From Leptolyngbya sp. FACHB-261 (GTDB lineage: Bacteria; Cyanobacteriota; Cyanobacteriia; FACHB-261), in contig NZ_JACJPL010000001.1 in NCBI RefSeq assembly GCF_014696065.1, positions 310,001 through 374,000 of the forward strand: a stretch of DNA of 64,000 nucleotides, given 5' to 3'. A program made the translations under genes and the position numbers. Shown here one piece after another: positions 58,529 to 64,000 of the stretch. Each line of letters starts with the position of its first letter. Positions within the stretch are counted from its first letter, which is position 1. Below the pieces are notes generated by a model. That model did not search any database. It saw only the letters and a list, made by a program, of their open reading frames with translations, and was not told where the DNA came from.

Positions 58529-60001
58529 TTAAGGGCTAGGCTGAGGCTGGTTAGGTTGGGGATGACTGGGCTGAGGTATTGCCTGTGAGGCGATATCCTC
58601 CGGAGCTAGCGTTTGCACCGTGAGCACCTGAGGGGGCGTTGAGTCGGGCGGGTAAATGAAATCCACCTCCAGCAAGCGGCGGTCACCGGCAGGCATATTC
58701 AGCACTACCAATGGCTGCCCCTCTTCCCCGCGTCGCTGCACTATATGTACATAGCGCGTCTGAGGCTGTCCTTGATCATCGCTGTAGCGAACCCGGACCG
58801 TACCCCGGAAGAAGACTTGGCGGTCAGGGGGCTCAAAGAAGCGTAAACCCTGCTTGGTCAGTTTGTCTTCTTTGATTGGGGTTTGAATGGCTAGGGCTAC
58901 GCGCTGGGTCTGATTGGTAGTGTTGTGAAGTGGCAATGTAAGGTTGTATTGCACCCCGTAGTTGCCGTGGGCGCGATAGGCAGTATCGGGATAACGAACC
59001 AGCATCGGCGCACTCTGCACTTGGCCCGTGCCCAAAGTGCCCCGGTTCAGAGTGCTGAGCCCGTAGGAAAATGCCTGACCCCGTTGAGGAATGGTCAAGG
59101 CTGAGGCGCTAGGGCTATCGGTGATCCGCGCCTGCCATTGCGAGCCCAGGGCAATACCGGCCACCCGACCATAGAAAAACCGGCTCACCGTTGGATCTGT
59201 CGCCGCTTCTAAAGGCGAGGGTGGTAAATCTCTCGGGGAGGCTAGATCGCCCTCATCCAGTAGGACTTGCCACTGCTCTAGGGTGGGTACACGCTCAGTA
59301 CCGTCAGCTGCCAGAGGAGCATACATTGCCAGGCTGGCCAGGTAAACCGGAGCACTACTCCACAGGCGCATCATGGTCGAGCGGCTGTTAGAGCTGGGAA
59401 TGGGCAAGTTCACCAACATTTGACGGCTGTGAGCAGGGATCACTAAACGCGAGGGCCAATTGCCCTGCCGCCGCCCCCGCAGCACATCACTCATGGCGCG
59501 GCTGCCCGGTCCCGCGTAGACTCTGCCCAGCGGATCTTCTAGGTAGGATGGCAGATCGATAAAGGGCGCATCATGAGTACTGAGATAGCTGGCCGCCTGC
59601 ATCACTTCTACTGTGATCGGTTGTGAGCTGGGGTTCTCGATGATGACGCCAAAGAATAGCGTGCGCGCATCGGCTGTTGTTGCCGTTCGCGCAATGTGAT
59701 GCGCAAACACATCGAACCGACCCTGTAGGGGGGAGTTCAGATGCGCAGTAGCGTGACGCCTTGACTGAGACGGGAAAGTAGAAAGCAAAATGCCTTCAGT
59801 CTGCACCACCTCTGGGCTGTTGCTGTTGAATACGGGCACGGTATCCAACTGGCCTGGTAAGGTGCGCACCTCCTGAAGCTGCAAAACTTCCTGAGGCGCA
59901 GACACAGGTACAGACAGGGCGGTGGGCACAGGTGCAGCCACAGGTGTAGCAGGCACCACGAACAAGGTCGTCGGCAAAAAAGGCAGCATGCTGGATGGCA
60001 C
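58529..60001 (-). CDS. DUF3370 family protein
   Basis: 490 aa. N-terminus hydrophobic/Pro-Ala-rich (LFVVPATPVAAPVPTALSVP), consistent with export. Core pattern LPGQLDTVPVFNSNSPEVVQ, TEGILLSTFPSQSR, FDVFAHHIARTATTADARTL, NPSSQPITVEVMQAASYLST. DUF3370 proteins are nearly confined to cyanobacteria and are beta-rich exported or surface proteins; some were found in S-layers or glycoprotein contexts. Function unknown. Ends 6 bp after the convergent hydrolase gene. Confidence 0.85.
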   Translation of the reverse strand: MPSSMLPFLPTTLFVVPATPVAAPVPTALSVPVSAPQEVLQLQEVRTLPGQLDTVPVFNSNSPEVVQTEGILLSTFPSQSRRHATAHLNSPLQGRFDVFAHHIARTATTADARTLFFGVIIENPSSQPITVEVMQAASYLSTHDAPFIDLPSYLEDPLGRVYAGPGSRAMSDVLRGRRQGNWPSRLVIPAHSRQMLVNLPIPSSNSRSTMMRLWSSAPVYLASLAMYAPLAADGTERVPTLEQWQVLLDEGDLASPRDLPPSPLEAATDPTVSRFFYGRVAGIALGSQWQARITDSPSASALTIPQRGQAFSYGLSTLNRGTLGTGQVQSAPMLVRYPDTAYRAHGNYGVQYNLTLPLHNTTNQTQRVALAIQTPIKEDKLTKQGLRFFEPPDRQVFFRGTVRVRYSDDQGQPQTRYVHIVQRRGEEGQPLVVLNMPAGDRRLLEVDFIYPPDSTPPQVLTVQTLAPEDIASQAIPQPSHPQPNQPQPSP

Positions 60002-60315
60002 TCGCTCACACCTAACAAGGGTCTGCTGTCACAGCCAGACCCTCTTCAATCGACTGTGGTCAGTGTATAGCAAGATACCCATGACTAGGCGTTATTGACC
60101 GGCTAATTCTCCATCTCTATCGAAGCTTCAAATTGCCAGTTCTGGGTCAGCTCTAAAACAGCTCTAGAGCAGCTCTAAACCAGTTTCAGGTCAGTCTGAA
60201 TTTCACGTTAATCCTGGTTAATCCTTGGGGTTTCTATCTTTAGAGGATGCTTAGCAACTGAGCCAGGCTTACTATCCAGCTAGAAGTAGCCCCTAAACCT
60301 GATGGAGGGTAATCC
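60002..60315. other. Intergenic region, 314 bp
   Basis: Divergent spacer. At 60148-60180 three direct 11-bp copies of CAGCTCTAAAA-type (third base run varied) occur in a row. No gene seen; the triplet could be regulator-binding sites. Confidence 0.45.
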
Positions 60316-61785
60316 GTGCCTGAGGTGCAAACGCAGTTGCTGCAAACGCAGCCCATCCACACACCCAATTGGGTTAAGCATGCGGTGTTCTATCAAATTT
60401 TCCCTGACCGTTTTGGGCGCAGTCCGCGTCGGACGCAGCTTACGGCCCTAGAAAGTTGGGAAGGTCCACCAACTTTACAAGGCTACAAAGGTGGCGATTT
60501 GTTAGGTGTTGCTGAGAAACTAGACTACTTTAAGGATCTAGGCGTCAACGCCATTTACTTTACGCCGATTTTTCAATCTGCTAGTAATCACCGCTATCAC
60601 ACTCATGATTACTATCAAGTTGATCCCATGTTGGGCGGCAACGAAGCCTTCATGGAATTACTAGAAGCAGCCCATCAACGCGATATTAAGGTTGTCCTAG
60701 ATGGCGTGTTCAATCATGCCAGCCGAGGTTTTTTTTACTTCCACGATATTTTAGAAAACGGTCCTTATTCGCCCTGGCTGGACTGGTTCGTCATCCATGG
60801 TTGGCCGTTATCAGCCTACGACGGCTCGAAACCAGCTAACTACGACTGCTGGGACGAAAACCGAGCATTGCCTCGTTTCAACACCGACAATCCTGAGGTG
60901 CGCGAGTACATCATGCGCATCGCTGAGCACTGGATCAAAGTCGGTATTGACGGCTGGCGGTTAGACGTGCCCTTCTGCATCACCACGCCCGGCTTCTGGC
61001 AAGAGTTTCGCGAGCGGGTTAAGGCGATTAACCCTGAAGCTTATATCGTCGGCGAAGTCTGGCGCGATGCACGTGAATGGCTAGATGGCAGCCAATTTGA
61101 TGGCGTGATGAATTACTTGTTTACCGCACCCACAATTGCCTTTACAGGGGGTGATCGGGTGATTCTCGAAACTGTCAAGGACCGTAGCTACGAGCCTTAT
61201 CCTGCGCTGGATGCCAAAGGCTATGCCCAAAAAATTGCTGCCCTCCTAGAGCTATATCCCTGGGAGATTCAGCTTACGCAACTCAACTTGCTGGCCAGCC
61301 ATGACACCGCTCGTCTGCTGAGCATTGTTGACGGCGATGCAGCCTCAGTGGAACTGGCTACGCTGCTGCTGTTGACCTTTCCGGGTGCCCCCAGCATCTA
61401 CTACGGCGATGAAGTGGGTCTCTTGGGTGCTCTAGATCCCGATTCGCGCCGCAGCTTTCCGGCTCCGGACCAGTGGAACCAGGATGTTTTGGCGTATCAC
61501 CGTAAGCTGATCGCACTGCGTCACGAGCACCCAGCGCTGCGGACTGGCAGCTACCACACGCTCTACGCTGAAGGCGATGTCTACTGCTTTACTCGAATTT
61601 TGGACAACGATCGGCTGCTGATCGCAGTAAATGTGGGCCTGGAGGCGCAGAGTGCCAGCGTTCAGGTAGCCCCTGAATTGCAAACCCTGCAACCGCTCTA
61701 CGGTCCAGGCCAAGCTCAGCTGATGTCGGAAGGGCAGTGGCAGCTAACCCTGCCACCCCGGACTGGTCTGATTTTAGGAACCTGA
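60316..61785 (+). CDS. GH13 alpha-amylase/neopullulanase-like glycoside hydrolase
   Basis: 489 aa from GTG 60316 with GGAGGG 6 bp before. (beta/alpha)8 barrel: DRFGRSPRRT, YFKDLGVNAIYFTPIFQSAS, VVLDGVFNHAS. Catalytic set: nucleophile Asp in GWRLDVPF, acid/base Glu in VGEVWRDARE, third Asp in LASHDTARLLS. No signal peptide, so cytosolic, fitting glycogen/maltodextrin use. C-terminal beta domain present. Convergent with the amidase gene; the stop codons are only 7 bp apart. Confidence 0.94.
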   Translation: MPEVQTQLLQTQPIHTPNWVKHAVFYQIFPDRFGRSPRRTQLTALESWEGPPTLQGYKGGDLLGVAEKLDYFKDLGVNAIYFTPIFQSASNHRYHTHDYYQVDPMLGGNEAFMELLEAAHQRDIKVVLDGVFNHASRGFFYFHDILENGPYSPWLDWFVIHGWPLSAYDGSKPANYDCWDENRALPRFNTDNPEVREYIMRIAEHWIKVGIDGWRLDVPFCITTPGFWQEFRERVKAINPEAYIVGEVWRDAREWLDGSQFDGVMNYLFTAPTIAFTGGDRVILETVKDRSYEPYPALDAKGYAQKIAALLELYPWEIQLTQLNLLASHDTARLLSIVDGDAASVELATLLLLTFPGAPSIYYGDEVGLLGALDPDSRRSFPAPDQWNQDVLAYHRKLIALRHEHPALRTGSYHTLYAEGDVYCFTRILDNDRLLIAVNVGLEAQSASVQVAPELQTLQPLYGPGQAQLMSEGQWQLTLPPRTGLILGT

Positions 61786-61791
61786 ATGATT

Positions 61792-63258
61792 TTAGGAACC
61801 GGAAACAGAGGCAGCTTCAATCACGGCTCCTGGAAAGTTGTCCGCTAACCACTGCGCCTTTTTCTGCTCGGCAGTTTTTAGGTCTGGGTAAGCAGCAACT
61901 TGAACGTAAGCCTTGCCGTCAACCGTGCGCTCAAAGGCGTCAGGAGCCAACTTCCTTGCCTGTCGTAGTGTGCGGTTGTCGTAGCGGGGCACTAGCAACC
62001 GGTAGACCGTCTTGGTGTTGGGCGGCAGAGGTTGAGGCTTATCGCCTCCTGCCGTTCCTGTCAGCACACTGCGGTAGGCCCGAGCCCGCTGAGCGATCTG
62101 CTCGGCTCGGTCTAGCGCATTGACAATTTTGCGGGCCCGAACAAAGTCGTAACTGCCAGAAGCCTGGCCGAAGTCGCTGAGCTTGTAGCCCGTGAAGGTG
62201 CCCTTGAGCATGCCATTGACTAGAATTTCCGAGGCCACGCGGGGATCAGAGGCGAGAGTCGGATTATTAACCAGGTCCAGCTTTAGAAAGTCGGTGTACT
62301 TCTGATAGTTCACGCGTCCTGTCAGTTGTACAAAGCCACGCCCCTTATAGCGTCTGCCATCACCTGGTTGCGTATTGCCTAAGTCGCTGCGGCCCTCATA
62401 TTGGCTACCATCGGCGATCTCTTCCATCCAACGACCCAGGTGAGACTCGTGCTCGGCTGTGGCAATCACATAGGCAACGTAGTCGGGGTTAACGACGCTG
62501 TACTTCGACAGCGACGCCAGAATAAACGGCAAGCTCAACCTGGCATAGGACTGCATCTGCTGGGGCACCTGAGCCAGCAAGACTTTGCCCAGCACATCCA
62601 GTTCTTTAGGCTGGAGGACTGGGGGTTGGGGAGTTGGGTTGGGAGTAGGAGTTGGGGTGGGCTTCGGATCCGGCGTTGGTTGGGGTGTTGGTTGAGGTGG
62701 AGTTTCGAAGGCTTTGAGGCGAGCCCGTACTGCCTGGCGCAGGGTGGGCAATTGGCTGTAGAGCCAATCACCAGGGCAAGCGGTCGCTACAAATTCCCGG
62801 TGCCCAACGATCTGGTTCGGGTCTAAGCGGCAGCTCCGGCAGAGGTAGGCACAGAGACTAACGAGTTGGTCCCATTGAGCCTGGGGCATCTTGGCAACCA
62901 TAAAGTTGCCTTCGTTCTCAATACCGGGCGACTCATTGCCAAGGGGCGTCCCCGCGTGAGCACCGCGCACCGATTTACCCTGCTGCGCAGCGGCCCAGGA
63001 GCCTTGCCGGCCTTCGAGCAGAAAGCCACCGGTGGAGTTGAGGAAGTTATGGCCCGAATCGAACCAGCCCTTGTTGTCTAAAGCGTCAGATTGAAGCTGG
63101 CGTGCAAATAGTTTCGCCCCATCTAACGTGCCACGTGAGGTGTTATTGGTGGCAGTGTGGTGGACGACGATGTATTTGGGCGTTGTCTGTGTGGAGGGAC
63201 CGTTAGGGGCACGGGCTCCCCACTCGGTTGCGGTGATAACCCGAAGGTCAAAGTCCAT
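61792..63258 (-). CDS. N-acetylmuramoyl-L-alanine amidase with GH19-like and SPOR-like domains
   Basis: 488 aa. Amidase_2/PGRP domain (~1-185): KYIVVHHTATNNTSRG (zinc His pair), GHNFLNSTGGFLLEGRQGSW, VGHREFVATACPGDWLYSQL. Pro/Thr-rich linker (~190-220). GH19/lysozyme-like domain (~225-395: YVAYVIATAEHESHLGRWME, GDGRRYKGRGFVQLTGRVNY). C-terminal SPOR-like domain (~420-488). Cuts peptidoglycan. No signal peptide visible at the chosen start; another exit route or an upstream start may exist. Confidence 0.9.
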   Translation of the reverse strand: MDFDLRVITATEWGARAPNGPSTQTTPKYIVVHHTATNNTSRGTLDGAKLFARQLQSDALDNKGWFDSGHNFLNSTGGFLLEGRQGSWAAAQQGKSVRGAHAGTPLGNESPGIENEGNFMVAKMPQAQWDQLVSLCAYLCRSCRLDPNQIVGHREFVATACPGDWLYSQLPTLRQAVRARLKAFETPPQPTPQPTPDPKPTPTPTPNPTPQPPVLQPKELDVLGKVLLAQVPQQMQSYARLSLPFILASLSKYSVVNPDYVAYVIATAEHESHLGRWMEEIADGSQYEGRSDLGNTQPGDGRRYKGRGFVQLTGRVNYQKYTDFLKLDLVNNPTLASDPRVASEILVNGMLKGTFTGYKLSDFGQASGSYDFVRARKIVNALDRAEQIAQRARAYRSVLTGTAGGDKPQPLPPNTKTVYRLLVPRYDNRTLRQARKLAPDAFERTVDGKAYVQVAAYPDLKTAEQKKAQWLADNFPGAVIEAASVSGS

Positions 63259-63410
63259 GGGGCAGGAGCGGACAGGGTCTTCTACAGGGTGCCACGAATC
63301 ACTTTGCAGACAACAGGCTAGCCTAAGTTTCTAGCCGTATCGCACGATACTTTCAGTCCTCGCTAATACTCAGTCCCCAGCCTTCAATCTCTGACTCCAA
63401 CCTCTAGTCT

Positions 63411-64000
63411 CTAAAAAGTCCGAGCCGTGCGCACGCCTTGAGCAGCTTGTCGCACGGTCTGAGCACTATCGAGAAATTGCTCAATTGCGGCTAGCAGCAG
63501 CGTGCGGTTGGCCTCATTGCTGCGGTCTAATTCTGCCGATAACAGCTCTGCCGCTCGGCGATATGAGCGCTCTAGCCGCCGCAGTTCTGAATCGCCTGAG
63601 CGGGCATTGAGCGCGTTCAGTTGGGTCTGGATCTGGGTCAAAGCAGCCAGAGTTTCTACACTGACCACACCCAATGCGCTTGGAGCAACAGCAGTCGCAT
63701 TTGGAGTTGGTCCAGAAGTCACAGCATCGGGATTAGCAGCACCAGAATTCGTAGCACTAGGAGCTGTAATCGCAGGATTTGTAGTGCCAGGATTCACAGC
63801 ACCAGGATTGGTAGCACCAGGACTTAGAGCTTCAGGATTTGGAGCTTCCAGTGTACCTTGGGCTGGTCCTGTCTCCGGAATGCCTGTACAAGCATCAGGC
63901 GTCGTAGGGCTGAGCACGCCACTGGTACTAGCAGGGCCAACGGCTGCAATCACACTCTGCATGAGACACTCAGCCCGACCAACCAAGGTCTGATTAGCAC
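63411..64000 (-). CDS. Low-complexity exported-type protein, 5' part outside the window
   Basis: The minus frame is open to the window edge (ANQTLVGRAECLMQSVIAAV before a long NPGAxNPG...-type Pro/Asn/Thr/Ala region), then a helical C-terminal part: LAALTQIQTQLNALNARSGD, RRLERSYRRAAELLSAELDR and AIEQFLDSAQTVRQ. Probably an extracellular or envelope protein with disordered linker. The starting TTG/ATG nearby are likely internal. Family not recognised. Confidence 0.65.
   Translation of the reverse strand, partial: ANQTLVGRAECLMQSVIAAVGPASTSGVLSPTTPDACTGIPETGPAQGTLEAPNPEALSPGATNPGAVNPGTTNPAITAPSATNSGAANPDAVTSGPTPNATAVAPSALGVVSVETLAALTQIQTQLNALNARSGDSELRRLERSYRRAAELLSAELDRSNEANRTLLLAAIEQFLDSAQTVRQAAQGVRTARTF

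Noticed and set aside
1-64000. CRISPR arrays
   Set aside because: The 21-bp tandem repeats have no unique spacers, and no other regularly spaced direct repeats of 25-40 bp were seen.

Overview
The window is cyanobacterial. It carries a ResB/Ccs1-type cytochrome c biogenesis protein, an NblB-like HEAT-repeat protein, a DUF3370 protein, a Tex protein, a TIGR03960-type radical SAM protein, a Uma2-family protein, and scattered HIP1 octamers (GCGATCGC). The genus cannot be named from sequence alone. No rRNA, tRNA, CRISPR array, complete insertion sequence or integrase gene was seen.

Layout. (1) 1-9.6 kb is ordinary core chromosome: dnaK 3' end with a textbook terminator, a zinc-ribbon mini-protein, ccs1, NblB-like, pterin dehydratase, a five-domain peptidoglycan-binding protein, LD-carboxypeptidase, GT4 glycosyltransferase, methyltransferase, a frameshifted DUF1080 gene and a tail-collar protein. 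(2) 9.7-17.9 kb is accessory: VOC protein, YdcZ transporter, DJ-1/PfpI protein, a tight three-gene operon (coiled coil, small basic protein, HNH nuclease), a class D beta-lactamase, a MarR/EamA divergent pair with duplicated operators, and broken LysR and SDR fragments. (3) 18-39 kb holds the main discovery: ten integron attC-like sites, all in the same (minus) orientation, most of them 86-87 bp and alike in sequence. Seven of them lie directly after a minus-strand gene: SnoaL-like, VOC, NTF2-like, azoreductase, Imm5-like, HAD and ABM monooxygenase. An eighth (site J) lies about 175 nt after the TIR gene. The most compact part (31.5-34.6 kb) is gene-attC-gene-attC with almost no spare DNA. No intI is present, so this looks like a cassette array without a local integrase (CALIN) or the far end of a chromosomal integron. 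Longer segments between sites carry plus-strand gene sets with their own promoters and operators (TetR/exporter/P450; TetR with GNAT/SDR) and an 8-kb block (GT39 enzyme, WCxxC-repeat protein, hybrid kinase with XRE regulator). (4) 39-45 kb is accessory and possibly defence-related: TIR protein, DUF5677-like protein, two unknown proteins, paired short hairpin repeats and two 21-bp minisatellites (one just inside region 3). (5) 45-64 kb returns to core genes: GHL10-type hydrolase, a small membrane protein, ABC ATPase, tex, OpgC-like acyltransferase, Uma2, radical SAM, alpha/beta hydrolase, DUF3370, GH13 amylase, a cell-wall amidase/GH19-like protein, and a partial low-complexity protein at the right edge.

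How the genes work together. Core genes serve chaperoning, c-type cytochrome assembly, cell-wall turnover (LdcA, PG-binding protein, amidase) and glycan metabolism. The accessory middle is a collection of single-gene, environment-facing functions (detoxification, resistance, redox, immunity), each often with its own regulator, as expected for captured cassettes. Several genes there are frameshifted or cut, so the array is both gaining and losing genes.
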